Source: a virus. Taken from it: DNA of 58,226 bases. The notes beneath the pieces were generated by a model, which searched no databases, had not been told where the DNA came from, and worked only from the letters and a program-made list of their open reading frames with translations. Location of the stretch: IMG/VR virus record IMGVR_UViG_3300021364_002910, positions 1 through 58,226 of that record; one strand, 5' to 3'. The translations under genes were made by a program, and so were the position numbers. This document shows, piece after piece, positions 16,047-25,263 of the stretch; the first letter of the stretch is position 1; every line of letters begins with the position of its first letter.

Positions 16047-17673
16047 ATTGTTCTTTTAACCACTCAAAATTATTTATTTTCTTTAATGCTTCTACATCAT
16101 CTTTATTTTTATAACCGTACTCTCTTCCTGCTAAAGCTCCTTCTATAGCGTATTCGCCAAATTCTTTATCAGCTCCTACTGTACACCATATGTCTAATCG
16201 TTCTTCTGTTTCTTTTGATTTTTGTCTATTTATAACTTTAGATGCTAACTTACAACATTCTCTAAAAGCTGATTTCCAAGTATTAAATGGATCTGTATTA
16301 AAAGCTGTAATATTAGAAATGTTCGGCATTGCTTTAAACTTATTTGTTATACTAGTTGTCATATCAGGTTTAGATGTATCCATGTCAATTGTTAATTGCC
16401 TAGGAAACAACTTTATTCCACCATATCCGTACACTAAATCATTAATAGGATTTTTTGACCGCCAAACATGCACTGTTTCTCTATCCCACTTTTCTATATA
16501 TAAATCAAAATTAAAATCATCCATTAATATAGCATCAGCGTCAACAATCCAAACCATTTCAGATTGTGATTGTTTTGCTGCCTGTATATGTGCTTGATGA
16601 ATACCTTTTACACCATGAACACGAGTTGCGTGAGGTGCCTTTTCGATCAATTTCTCATAATGTTCATCTGCATTGGATTCATTGTAACTAATAAAAACAA
16701 CATCATATGGTTTATGTTTACTAGCAATAATATTCCATGATTTTTTATAAACAATATGTCTATATTCGATTTCCTTCTTTGTTAATATTTTATGTTTAGA
16801 AAGTAAAAAAACTCCATTTTCCTTCTGTTCATCGTTGCAAACATTAAGAAATACATGATTTTCTTTTCTATTATATACATCATCATGTGTAAAATATAAA
16901 TTTAATTTTTTATTTTGAATTATCTGCTTACTTGTAGCATAGAATAATTCTGTTTTTGCGTTTTTACAAGCTTGTAGGTATTGTTCATATGAATCTATTT
17001 CAAATGTATCATAATCTGTTGGTCCACTTCCTACAACATTCCATTCTATACGAGATACCAAATGTCTATATTCGATTTCATTTTTTGTTAAGACTTTTCT
17101 CTTACTTAATAAAAAAAGTCCATTATAAAATTCTTTGTCATCAACAATGTGTTTAAAAACATGATTTTCTGATTTTACTATTTCTTTAGTAGTAGTTTTA
17201 TGAAAATTATGTATTAAATCTTGATTCACAGAAATATTAGAACTAGACGCCCAAAACATGGTTGTTTTTGTGTTATTTAACGCATGTAAGTAATCCTCAT
17301 AACTATCAACTTCAAAGTAATCATATTTTTGATTATAACTGGCTAAGATATCTACTTCTTTTCTACTTACTAAAAATCTATATTCTATTTCTTTCTCAGA
17401 AATTTTTTTATTTTTTGGTAATAACCATATTCCATCATAATTTAAACCATTTTTAAACACATGAGATACATCTTGACTCCATTCATCGGGTTTATACGTA
17501 AAATCAAAAGTTTCTTCAATTACAATATCATTCCATACAATCCAATAAAATTTTGTTTTTGCTTTTTTTGCAGCAGAAAAAACATTATCAACCTGTTTTA
17601 AATTAATAAATCTATTTTTCAAATTTTGAAAATTACTTTCAATTTTTTCTCCAACGTAAAAAATATCATACAT
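16021..17673 (-). CDS. glycosyltransferase-like protein with three degenerate N-terminal repeats
   Basis: This 550-aa protein has two parts. Residues 323-550 match, along the length, the single-domain protein at 26631-27554 (YDVVFISYNESNA, then RVHGVKGIHQAH, then the DxD-like D378-A-D380, YGYGGIKLFPR, WCTVGAD..FGEYAI). It is probably a GT-A-type transferase. Residues 1-116, 117-220 and 221-322 are three repeats of about 105 aa, each starting YD.F and ending in EIEYR.(L/I)V plus a short strand. Each has an HVF....G(I/L/V)(W/F)LL.K segment that looks like the HVW....GGIKLFPR part of the C-terminal domain. They lack the DxD and may be decayed copies with a binding or spacing role. It overlaps rSAM 9 by 8 nt. 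The sugar donor is unknown. Confidence 0.75.
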   Translation of the reverse strand: MYDIFYVGEKIESNFQNLKNRFINLKQVDNVFSAAKKAKTKFYWIVWNDIVIEETFDFTYKPDEWSQDVSHVFKNGLNYDGIWLLPKNKKISEKEIEYRFLVSRKEVDILASYNQKYDYFEVDSYEDYLHALNNTKTTMFWASSSNISVNQDLIHNFHKTTTKEIVKSENHVFKHIVDDKEFYNGLFLLSKRKVLTKNEIEYRHLVSRIEWNVVGSGPTDYDTFEIDSYEQYLQACKNAKTELFYATSKQIIQNKKLNLYFTHDDVYNRKENHVFLNVCNDEQKENGVFLLSKHKILTKKEIEYRHIVYKKSWNIIASKHKPYDVVFISYNESNADEHYEKLIEKAPHATRVHGVKGIHQAHIQAAKQSQSEMVWIVDADAILMDDFNFDLYIEKWDRETVHVWRSKNPINDLVYGYGGIKLFPRQLTIDMDTSKPDMTTSITNKFKAMPNISNITAFNTDPFNTWKSAFRECCKLASKVINRQKSKETEERLDIWCTVGADKEFGEYAIEGALAGREYGYKNKDDVEALKKINNFEWLKEQYEKHTMAR

Positions 17674-19174
17674 TGTTATACCAAAAGTTTTTTAATTCAG
17701 GAAAAGTTTGTAGGAAGTCTGTGTTCCTTTTTTGGTCATATTGTTTAAAAAATTTAACAAAATTTTTCCGATTAACTGATTTATTAGAATTTGATTTTTG
17801 AAAATATTCTAAATTTCTTCTACATTTATTAATTTCAAAATCATAAAATCCTTCAAAATTAGATGTATCTGAGTTTTCTTCCATAAACTCAATAGCATCA
17901 ATAAAATATTTGTCAAAATCATTTGGTAGTACCAAAATATTCATCCATTCTGGGTTGCGTAAAAGTGGAATATCAAACCAAATTCTTTGTTTAGGATGGA
18001 CTTCATAATCTGGATGTTTATAATAAGGATCGTGGATCGGAATTTTTTTGATTCCTTGTGCATCTTTATTATACTTTTTTCGCAAGTCTAAAACAAATTT
18101 TAAAAATTCTGTAAATTTAGGCAAACTTAATGCATTAAATGTATTAATAAAAGTTAAAGTGGAATTGAATGTTTGTTCTAAATAACTGTTTACATTTTTT
18201 TCTAATACAGAAAAATTTAAACCATCTCTAATATATTCCGCTTGCTTTCCTACACTATCTAAACTTACAAATAATGAAAAATTCTTAAGAGAAGGATTAA
18301 CATACCAGTAATTACCTGAACCAGGATTGAATTTATTTTTATCTTCCCAAATTTGAATTTCTTCTAATTTTTTAATTTTTCCTAAAAATTTATCAAATAA
18401 AGTATGTGTAGGAGGACACAAGTTAGTAGTTATACTTAATTCTAAACTTATATTAGGATTATTGTAAATATAATCTAAAATTTCAAATGTATTATTATCA
18501 ACTAATGGTTCTCCTCCTGTAATTCTAAAAATTTCTAATTTATTATAAAGTTCAGGCCACCATTTCCAAAATGCTTGTAAATATGGATTATCAGCTTGTT
18601 TCATTTTTTTTGGTAATAAATTTAACTCCGATAACGCATTTAGATTGTTATGCTTTACTAAATTATTTGTACTATCAAATACTTCATAATCTCCGTATTG
18701 ATAAACATGATCTTCCCATGCTGTACTAAGATGAGGACTACAGTACATACACTTTAAGTTACAAGCTTGATTAAAATTAATTTCTAAATATCTTGGTTCT
18801 ATATCACCATCTGCTAATACATCAAAAATATCATTCCTAGAATTCTGTGCCCAGTATTCGCCAGACCTATAAATACGATCGCTTCTATTTCCAGTGTCTT
18901 CAATATTCCAACAGTATGAACAGCCGCTAGGCCGTACGCCCTTTAACATGTCTGCACGTTCTGTTTTTTTCTGATTAGTATTATGTAATGCTTTAGGATT
19001 ATCTTTTATTTGATTTAAATCAATTTTATGTAAAGGAGGATGATAACAACTATGAGTCATACCGTTAGCTAAATTTATACTTGATTGTGTCCACTTAGCA
19101 TAACACATTGTTTTACTTATTTTATTTAATTGCGATTCTGCTATATCTGCAAATTTATCATATTCGCTTTTCAT
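17666..19174 (-). CDS. twitch-domain radical SAM enzyme (rSAM 9)
   Basis: A 502-aa enzyme, the longest of the set. The N-terminal twitch-like domain has MCYAKW (C24), THSCYHP (C43) and GCSYCWN (C85, C88). The core has CNLKCMYC (C138, C142, C145) and ITGGEPLVD. The C-terminus ends in KRNTDFLQTFPELKNFW. With rSAM 10 it forms a distinct subfamily (C.AKW, SCYHP.P.HKI, NP.ALHNT.QKK.ERA.ML.GVR) that differs from the LPW type at 2479-8931. Paralogue identity with rSAM 10 looks high by eye. It sits between a glycosyltransferase and an SGNH protein with 4-8 nt overlaps, so it is tied to glycan genes. The reaction is unknown. Confidence 0.93.
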   Translation of the reverse strand: MKSEYDKFADIAESQLNKISKTMCYAKWTQSSINLANGMTHSCYHPPLHKIDLNQIKDNPKALHNTNQKKTERADMLKGVRPSGCSYCWNIEDTGNRSDRIYRSGEYWAQNSRNDIFDVLADGDIEPRYLEINFNQACNLKCMYCSPHLSTAWEDHVYQYGDYEVFDSTNNLVKHNNLNALSELNLLPKKMKQADNPYLQAFWKWWPELYNKLEIFRITGGEPLVDNNTFEILDYIYNNPNISLELSITTNLCPPTHTLFDKFLGKIKKLEEIQIWEDKNKFNPGSGNYWYVNPSLKNFSLFVSLDSVGKQAEYIRDGLNFSVLEKNVNSYLEQTFNSTLTFINTFNALSLPKFTEFLKFVLDLRKKYNKDAQGIKKIPIHDPYYKHPDYEVHPKQRIWFDIPLLRNPEWMNILVLPNDFDKYFIDAIEFMEENSDTSNFEGFYDFEINKCRRNLEYFQKSNSNKSVNRKNFVKFFKQYDQKRNTDFLQTFPELKNFWYNNV

Positions 19175-20061
19175 ATTCCTTTAACAATGATATTTGATAT
19201 TTTTTCCATAACTGTTGAACTAGGGTGCATAATATCTCTTGCAAACGTTTCATTTATATAATCTACATCTTTGCTATCTTGAAACGTTTCCTTGCCCACA
19301 GTATCCACTGTTGAATTTGTGAGATAAGTTACATCACTAAAAATACTACAAGTAACTAATTTAGTCCTATCTTTACACAAAGCTTGTACTGTTTGATTAA
19401 GATGATATAATTTTACTGCTGTATGGATAGGTGACGTGAAATTTGTTTTATAAAAATTATTGATATTTATTGGATACGCCTCGGTATATGTAACCTCTGA
19501 CTGTTTATTATAAATTGGTTGTGTGCTTACATCCCATGGTCCATAATAATGCTCTTCGTGTGACCCATAAAATGTAATTCTATCATTTGCAGTATAATTA
19601 ATTATTATCATTTTTGGCATTTCAAAATTATTAATTATACATACTAAATTTTGTAAAATTTTTTCGTTTCCTGCAGAAGGAACGCCTAAATTAATAACAG
19701 GCATATCTAATTTCTGTTCAAGGTAGTATGCTAAAGTTTCGTCGTCATCTAAACCTACTCCATATGTGATACTACATCCTAAAAGAACAGCTGAATTTTT
19801 CCAATCTATATCTGCCCATTCTTTTGTTCTATAACCACTTTTATTAAGATTATATGTTATATCTTTTTTATAATATTTCCATCTGTTTCCAAATTTTTTT
19901 GCATTTTTTTCATAAAGTTCGACGTTATCGCCTCTATGCCATTTTATCGATCCGCCATTTGTATTAGGCAAAAAACCAAAAGGATGGTCTTTTGAATCTA
20001 TATATTTAGGCCATTCGAATGCACCTTTTTCGAAGGAAGGTTGATATTTATTTATATTCAT
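19171..20061 (-). CDS. SGNH-hydrolase-like protein (b)
   Basis: This 296-aa protein has a complete set of SGNH blocks: LLGCSITYGVG (S97), LGVPSAGNE (G126, N132), YTAND (N159, D160) and DIMH (D276, H279). All residues needed for a Ser-His-Asp esterase-type site are there. An N-terminal stretch of about 85 residues, with KWHRGDN and SGYRT, precedes the hydrolase fold; the SGYR..EW part resembles the N-terminal lead-in of other SGNH phage and O-antigen-cluster proteins. There is no signal peptide. It overlaps rSAM 9 by ATGA and the next SGNH gene by 14 nt. The likely role is O-acyl transfer or removal on a glycan (inference). Confidence 0.82.
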   Translation of the reverse strand: MNINKYQPSFEKGAFEWPKYIDSKDHPFGFLPNTNGGSIKWHRGDNVELYEKNAKKFGNRWKYYKKDITYNLNKSGYRTKEWADIDWKNSAVLLGCSITYGVGLDDDETLAYYLEQKLDMPVINLGVPSAGNEKILQNLVCIINNFEMPKMIIINYTANDRITFYGSHEEHYYGPWDVSTQPIYNKQSEVTYTEAYPININNFYKTNFTSPIHTAVKLYHLNQTVQALCKDRTKLVTCSIFSDVTYLTNSTVDTVGKETFQDSKDVDYINETFARDIMHPSSTVMEKISNIIVKGI

Positions 20062-21031
20062 TGTTGTAAAACCATTCTGCTAATAATTTATGACTTTTTT
20101 TAGAAGGATGAGCACATATAGTCAAAAAGCCGTTAGGCGTACCTTTATGTAATATATTCAAGAAGTCAAATGACGACCATTCTTCAGGTTCTTGTTGCAG
20201 AATAAAATCTGCGTAATTACTAGCACCATTAGGGGTTACAAAGCAATCCCAGGGATATTCATTAACCATATGCAAATATTTTGATTTTTTTCCTTTTACT
20301 CGGTTTTCTAAATGATTGTAAACTGGACCTAATGTTTGTTTAAAATGATCTTTCGTAAAAAAAGGATTGAATGCAGGCAAAATCATAAACTTACTATTTT
20401 TAAAACTTTTAGATATCCATTGCAAATGCCTTGTATAAAAAAAAAGATCAATGATTGCTCTTTTTTCATTATATGTCCTTGCATACAAAGCACATAAACT
20501 ATGATATAAAACAGATACTCTATCTTTTTTACTAGGTGGATGCGGCCATAATGTCCAATGCCAAAAGTTATTAGATTCATCTACTGTTGGATAATATCCT
20601 CTAGACACATCTGTAGGCATAAAGATTATATCTAAAGTTTCTATACTTCCCCAATCTATTCCAATTATATCTGCATACCTTATAGATGATGCATTTCCAC
20701 AACCAGGCAAACCAAAATTTAACGGAACATAATCATTATTCAAATATTCTTTAGTAAGAATAGAAACAAAAGAATTATCATTTTCTTGTACAAAAGACTC
20801 TTCAAAATAATATCCATCTTTATAATGGCCAAACTTTCCCCTGTACTGATTTATGTATGTTTGATCTAATAAAAATGCACGCCTTGCACCTACCATTTTT
20901 GTAGGAAATTGATCCATTACAGGATCATATGCTCCTTGTCCTGCTGCCCAACTACAACCATAAACTGCAATAGCTTTCTTTTTTAATTTTAATTCTCTAT
21001 TTATAGCATCTATATCAATAATCATAGTCAT
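20048..21031 (-). CDS. SGNH-hydrolase-like protein (c), acid of DxxH missing
   Basis: A 327-aa protein with block I YGCSWAAGQG (S27), a block-II-like FGLPGCGNASS, and a C-terminal ICAHPSKKSHKLLAEWF with the presumed catalytic H308. The aspartate normally three residues before this His is isoleucine (I305), so the triad is incomplete or uses another acid. It may be a weak enzyme or a binding protein. It sits next to SGNH (b), which it overlaps by 14 nt, and overlaps the fucosyltransferase-like gene by 17 nt. ATG at 21031 or 21025 could start it. Assignment to the superfamily is fairly sure, function is not. Confidence 0.72.
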   Translation of the reverse strand: MTMIIDIDAINRELKLKKKAIAVYGCSWAAGQGAYDPVMDQFPTKMVGARRAFLLDQTYINQYRGKFGHYKDGYYFEESFVQENDNSFVSILTKEYLNNDYVPLNFGLPGCGNASSIRYADIIGIDWGSIETLDIIFMPTDVSRGYYPTVDESNNFWHWTLWPHPPSKKDRVSVLYHSLCALYARTYNEKRAIIDLFFYTRHLQWISKSFKNSKFMILPAFNPFFTKDHFKQTLGPVYNHLENRVKGKKSKYLHMVNEYPWDCFVTPNGASNYADFILQQEPEEWSSFDFLNILHKGTPNGFLTICAHPSKKSHKLLAEWFYNNEYK

Positions 21032-22328
21032 TCTCTACAATGGTTTTTATTTTATTATAAATTACACTGTTCATTCTAAATCTTTTTAAAATTAGATCTT
21101 GATTAAACTGCAAAATAGGCATACAATTTTGATAAAATTCTAATTTTTCTTCTTGGCTTTTTTGACAAAAATCCTTTAAGACTGTAATAATTTTATCTAA
21201 TCTAGAAATGTCATCTAGATTATCATAAGATTCGTCAATAAAAGATTCAAAAGTTTTATAACCTAATTCTTTAAGCCTTTGCAAACTAAATTTTGCTCCA
21301 TAAATTATAAAAGGATGTCCGCATGCAATCGGTTTAAATGTTTTTTCACTCAAAAAACCTGTTTCTGCTGCGGTAAAATAATGTGCTTCGCTAACAACTG
21401 TTAACCAAGAATGACACATTATTTCAAAATTTAACTCTTGTATTAATTCACCATTATGAGGACTTGTAAAAAGATTTTCTTTATTTTGGTAATATTTAGG
21501 AATAATAGGCAATAATTTATTCAACTCTCTTACTCTTTTTTCTTCACAATAGATTGGAAAATCTTTAAAATAATGTATAGATTCGTTTGGCAATTTATTC
21601 ATAGAATTTATACCTTTATCTAACAACTTGTTTTCACTTAATTTGTCAAACAAAAAAACTCTATGACCTCTTGCTCTTTTTTGTAAACAATTATAATCTT
21701 TTATACTTTGTAAACGTTTTGCTTTATAAGATAGTTGTTTATTTATATTAGTAATCCTTTTACGATTATTATGCGTTGTTAATATAGAAGAAATATGTGT
21801 TTCAAAAACTTCGTACACAATAACATGCATCTTGACTTTTAAATCAAATTGACTATACCAAGCTTTATAATTTTTTGGTGCATTGAAATCTCCAGTAATA
21901 TAGATAATTTGCTGAATCGGAACGTCATATTTATTCGCATTTGTATGCATCCATTCCCAAAGCCAACTTTCGTGACATCCTTCATGCGATTGATCTAACA
22001 AAAGAAACGCTTTACCTTTTTGTAAATCTTGTATATAATCTTTATTCAAATACTCAAATAAAGTTTTTTTATTATCTTTTGGTCCTTCTGTCCAAAAACT
22101 AGGATCATGTGCTACACCTGTTGATATAACATAAGGTCTATCATATAAAGGAGTACAAGAAAAAGTAGGATCTATACTTCTATCTTTAAATAATGTTTTG
22201 TTTAAAGTTAAGGCATTAACTAAAGGACTTATTGGAAATCTAGGTATACCAGACGTATTTAAATCATCACATTTAATAAAATTTTGCAAACCATTCTCGT
22301 CATCTATTTTTTCAAAAATAAAATGCAT
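21015..22328 (-). CDS. fucosyltransferase-like glycosyltransferase (a)
   Basis: This 437-aa protein has the C-terminal FLSEKTFKPIACGHPFI (325-341), followed by L..LGYKTFESFIDESYD. This resembles the nucleotide-sugar-binding (S/T)EK.FK....(K/H)PFI region of alpha-1,3-fucosyltransferase-like GT-B enzymes and related marine phage proteins. It shares this C-terminal half with the paralogue at 23328-24569. The N-terminal half (about 1-180) is not similar to anything I know. It lies one base after the epimerase gene, which could make its nucleotide sugar donor. Donor and acceptor are unknown. Confidence 0.68.
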   Translation of the reverse strand: MHFIFEKIDDENGLQNFIKCDDLNTSGIPRFPISPLVNALTLNKTLFKDRSIDPTFSCTPLYDRPYVISTGVAHDPSFWTEGPKDNKKTLFEYLNKDYIQDLQKGKAFLLLDQSHEGCHESWLWEWMHTNANKYDVPIQQIIYITGDFNAPKNYKAWYSQFDLKVKMHVIVYEVFETHISSILTTHNNRKRITNINKQLSYKAKRLQSIKDYNCLQKRARGHRVFLFDKLSENKLLDKGINSMNKLPNESIHYFKDFPIYCEEKRVRELNKLLPIIPKYYQNKENLFTSPHNGELIQELNFEIMCHSWLTVVSEAHYFTAAETGFLSEKTFKPIACGHPFIIYGAKFSLQRLKELGYKTFESFIDESYDNLDDISRLDKIITVLKDFCQKSQEEKLEFYQNCMPILQFNQDLILKRFRMNSVIYNKIKTIVENDYDY

Positions 22329-22329
22329 C

Positions 22330-23331
22330 TTACAATAATTTATTTTTCCAGGTTAAAGGAGTTTTGCTGTTACATATTTCAATTGGATATGCATAATCAA
22401 ACTTTTTTACGCCATTGTGTGTAATATAATCTATTGTTTTTTGTATAGCTGTATCTAGATCTGTTTCTGTTTTATAGCCTAAAAGCTGCCTTGCTTTATT
22501 AGAGCTGCACAATGCTATTTTTACTTCTTGTGGTCGATCAGCAACATGTTCAGGCTTTAAATTGCTATTCAGCAAATTTAAAATTTTATTTGTAATAATA
22601 TTAATCGATACTTCTTCTTCATCCGGTCCAATATTAAAAATTTCATTTTTAATTTCTTTAGATAAAATTAATTTTTCTAAACAATTTACACAATCTGTTA
22701 CATAACTAAAACATCTTTTTTGTTCACCATTACCGTAAACAATTGGTGGTTTACCTTGCAACACTCTGTTAATCATAATACTTATTACATTCCTATAAGG
22801 GTCATTATAACGTTGCCTAGGTCCGATTATATTATGTGGCACTGCTATATTGTATTCTAGATTATGAACTTTTGCTAAAACTTTTAAAGTATCTTCGACT
22901 GCAACTTTTGCAATACCATAAGGATCTACAGGAGCAGGAATTAAATCTTCAGTAAAAGGTGTTTTACTGTTACCATAACGAGCCATTGAAGAGCAAAAAA
23001 CAATTCTCTTAACTCCTTTATTTATTGCTGCAGATATAACAGACAACGAAGCTTGATATATATTTTTAGTTATAAAATTTGGACTAAAAACACTAAAACC
23101 TTCATGAGCAGTTGCAGCAGCATGTACAACTACATCTATATCGTCTATTATTCCTAAAATTTTGTCAAAATCACAACAATCAATTTTATGAAACTCTACA
23201 TCTTTAGGTATATTATCTAAACTACCTCCTATGAGATTATCATTTCCAACTACATGATGGCCTAAACTAAGCATCCTGTCTGCAATATGACTTCCTAAAA
23301 ATCCTGCCACACCAGTAACAAATATCTTCAT
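22330..23331 (-). CDS. NAD-dependent epimerase/dehydratase (extended SDR)
   Basis: A 333-aa enzyme of the extended short-chain dehydrogenase/reductase family that acts on nucleotide sugars. The Rossmann motif VTGVAGFLGSH has G7, G10 and G13. The catalytic motifs are S114/S115 (VFCSS) and Y138..K142 (YGIAK). Length and order match UDP-glucose 4-epimerase-type proteins; 4-epimerase, 4,6-dehydratase and reductase cannot be told apart here. I chose the ATG at 23331, which puts MKIFVTG at the N-terminus and overlaps the upstream stop as ATGA; a longer reading from 23370 adds 13 residues of no homology. It probably supplies an activated sugar for the flanking fucosyltransferase-like proteins (inference). 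Confidence 0.88.
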   Translation of the reverse strand: MKIFVTGVAGFLGSHIADRMLSLGHHVVGNDNLIGGSLDNIPKDVEFHKIDCCDFDKILGIIDDIDVVVHAAATAHEGFSVFSPNFITKNIYQASLSVISAAINKGVKRIVFCSSMARYGNSKTPFTEDLIPAPVDPYGIAKVAVEDTLKVLAKVHNLEYNIAVPHNIIGPRQRYNDPYRNVISIMINRVLQGKPPIVYGNGEQKRCFSYVTDCVNCLEKLILSKEIKNEIFNIGPDEEEVSINIITNKILNLLNSNLKPEHVADRPQEVKIALCSSNKARQLLGYKTETDLDTAIQKTIDYITHNGVKKFDYAYPIEICNSKTPLTWKNKLL

Positions 23332-24569
23332 GACAAGTCTCCTAATACTTTTTGTAACCATTCTAAACATTTGCGATGATTAACAGTAGCCTTTGCTATT
23401 TTCGTTGCTACAATATAATTATGCTCTGCTATTGGTTTACATTTATCTATTAATAGATTCATTTCAGCTGCAGATAATCTGTTTATCCTATAGATTTCTT
23501 TACTAATATATCTCATACGAGTGGCATTATCTAATTTACTATCATATCTTTCATTTATCAATGGCGAAAAAGATTTAAAACCTAGTTTTTTAAAATCTAC
23601 AAAAAAATTAGGGGTTGAAACAATTATAAAAGGTTTTTTTAATAAAATCGGTTTAAAAACTTTTTCTGTAATAAATGTAGCAGAAAGCCTTTCCGCTGTC
23701 ATATCTTCAATACCTGGCCACTGTATGTACCTTTTTTCTAATGGATCATAATGAGATTCTATACAGATATGAATATTAGCATTTTTTAACATATCCCATA
23801 CAAAATTATTATATTTTTCAGTTCTATACAAAGTATCATCTTCTGCTTTATAAGGTAGGTTTTCTAACCACTTGAGAAAACCAGAAAGTGGTTTTCCTTT
23901 GATGATTTTGCTATAATCTTCTATTATACTATCTACAGGAACCGTTAGATTTTTTCCATCCAGATCCCAATGATAAGGCATTATATTTTGAAATGTAAAA
24001 TAACTTTCTGGTAAAATATTATTTTTCCAAAGTTTATAATAAAATTCTAATCTCCATAACTGGTAATTCCTAGAAAAAACAGAAAATTTCTTTGTAGGTA
24101 AAGGATCTACATTTGCATTTTCTTTTAAATAGTTTTTAGCTGAGTCTAAAGCTTTATGCAATAAAAAATTAGTAGACATGATATTAAAATTTGTAATTCC
24201 AAACTCATCTCTTAATGTTTTAATTGTCCAATGCTCAAAATTTTTATCTGTACAAACAATTAAAATTTTGTTTGTGGGTATATTGTATTTTTTTAATGGC
24301 TCTGCCCATTCCCTTATATTATACCAATTATAATATTCATCAGGAAAAAAAAACATAAGATATGTATTACGTCTATTTTTTAACAACTGCCATTCTTTTT
24401 CAGAAAAAAGTTGGCTTAATGTTTTGTTTCTTACAGCTTTATCATGCTGGTCACACCAAAACACTAGTTTCAAAGATTCATTTATATAACATACCTTAGG
24501 TATTTCTTTTACAAAAGATTTTTGTGGTAAATCAAAATGATCAGCACCTGTCGGGCTATAAAATATCAA
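23328..24569 (-). CDS. fucosyltransferase-like glycosyltransferase (b), TTG start
   Basis: A 413-aa paralogue of the protein at 21015-22328. FITEKVFKPILLKKPFI (299-315) and LGFKSFSPLINERYDS mark the presumed nucleotide-sugar site. Upstream is FSRNYQLWRLEFYYKLW, an Arg-rich helix also typical of this family. The start appears to be TTG at 24569, with AAGGAA about seven nt upstream and no early in-frame ATG. It overlaps the oxygenase gene by 14 nt and the epimerase gene by ATGA. The two paralogues flank the epimerase on both sides, which suggests successive transfer of one or two sugars. Confidence 0.68.
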   Translation of the reverse strand: MIFYSPTGADHFDLPQKSFVKEIPKVCYINESLKLVFWCDQHDKAVRNKTLSQLFSEKEWQLLKNRRNTYLMFFFPDEYYNWYNIREWAEPLKKYNIPTNKILIVCTDKNFEHWTIKTLRDEFGITNFNIMSTNFLLHKALDSAKNYLKENANVDPLPTKKFSVFSRNYQLWRLEFYYKLWKNNILPESYFTFQNIMPYHWDLDGKNLTVPVDSIIEDYSKIIKGKPLSGFLKWLENLPYKAEDDTLYRTEKYNNFVWDMLKNANIHICIESHYDPLEKRYIQWPGIEDMTAERLSATFITEKVFKPILLKKPFIIVSTPNFFVDFKKLGFKSFSPLINERYDSKLDNATRMRYISKEIYRINRLSAAEMNLLIDKCKPIAEHNYIVATKIAKATVNHRKCLEWLQKVLGDLS

Positions 24570-25227
24570 CTGGGATTCCTTTTTTATCTTTATAATACAA
24601 ACTTCTATGAGGAATTACATTCTTATTTGAATTATTTTTATAAAAAAATAATCTAAATGTAGTTCTATTTTTAATTTTTACTTTATCGTATCCATGTAAA
24701 GTATTTTCAGAGTGAGAAAAAAGTATACACCTGTTAAATTTAGGTGTTACTGAATACAATAATTCATCATTAATATTGTAAAAATTTAAATTACCACCAT
24801 ATACTGACTTCCAGTCTTCTGTCAGATAGACTATTAAAGAATACGCTCTTTCTAATCTTAATTCATCATTCCAATTAAAATCAACGTGTGTTTTTAATTC
24901 TTTATTTAACGGTGTTTTACTATATCCTGCACCAATCAAATATGGATCGCAAATCAAATAAGGAATTCTCACAAAATTTGACATTTCTGTTAAAAATTTT
25001 TTGCTGTGGCATAAATTTACAAATTCTTGAGCATACTTACAATTTTCGATTTGATTATACTCTAACATTAAACTGTCATTTCTGTCAAACTTTTTACACG
25101 TATCTTCATTAATAAGCATTAGTTCAGCATACATGTTTTTAATTAAACTACTACAAAAAAAATCATCTTTATAAAATATAACTTGCTTAGTAGGCAATAA
25201 TATTTTCACAAAATTATTAAAATCCAA
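24556..25227 (-). CDS. 2-oxoglutarate/Fe(II)-dependent oxygenase, TTG start
   Basis: This 223-aa protein fits the prolyl-4-hydroxylase-like oxygenase fold. The iron ligands are H114-x-D116 (THVDF) and H178 (TLHGY). R192 (or R188) would bind 2-oxoglutarate. YGGNLNFYN (143-151) is the usual GG.L.FY strand between them. Such enzymes hydroxylate amino acid side chains, sugars or other small molecules. The start is TTG at 25227, with AAGGAT about nine nt upstream and no in-frame ATG nearby. A late-promoter-like AATAAATA lies 26 nt upstream. It overlaps the fucosyltransferase-like gene (b) by 14 nt. The substrate is unknown; hydroxylation of a virion protein to give a glycan attachment site is one idea (inference). 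Confidence 0.85.
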   Translation of the reverse strand: MDFNNFVKILLPTKQVIFYKDDFFCSSLIKNMYAELMLINEDTCKKFDRNDSLMLEYNQIENCKYAQEFVNLCHSKKFLTEMSNFVRIPYLICDPYLIGAGYSKTPLNKELKTHVDFNWNDELRLERAYSLIVYLTEDWKSVYGGNLNFYNINDELLYSVTPKFNRCILFSHSENTLHGYDKVKIKNRTTFRLFFYKNNSNKNVIPHRSLYYKDKKGIPVDIL

Positions 25228-25253
25228 AATACATAATCCTTGTTATAACTATG

Positions 25254-25261
25254 TATTTATT
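25254..25261 (-). promoter_or_regulatory. possible late promoter (AATAAATA) before oxygenase gene
   Basis: AATAAATA on the minus strand, one base from TATAAATA. It lies in the 36-nt gap before the TTG start at 25227, one of the few gaps in this tightly packed block. It could re-initiate late transcription of the genes from 25227 down to 13968. Confidence 0.35.
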
Positions 25262-25263
25262 TT

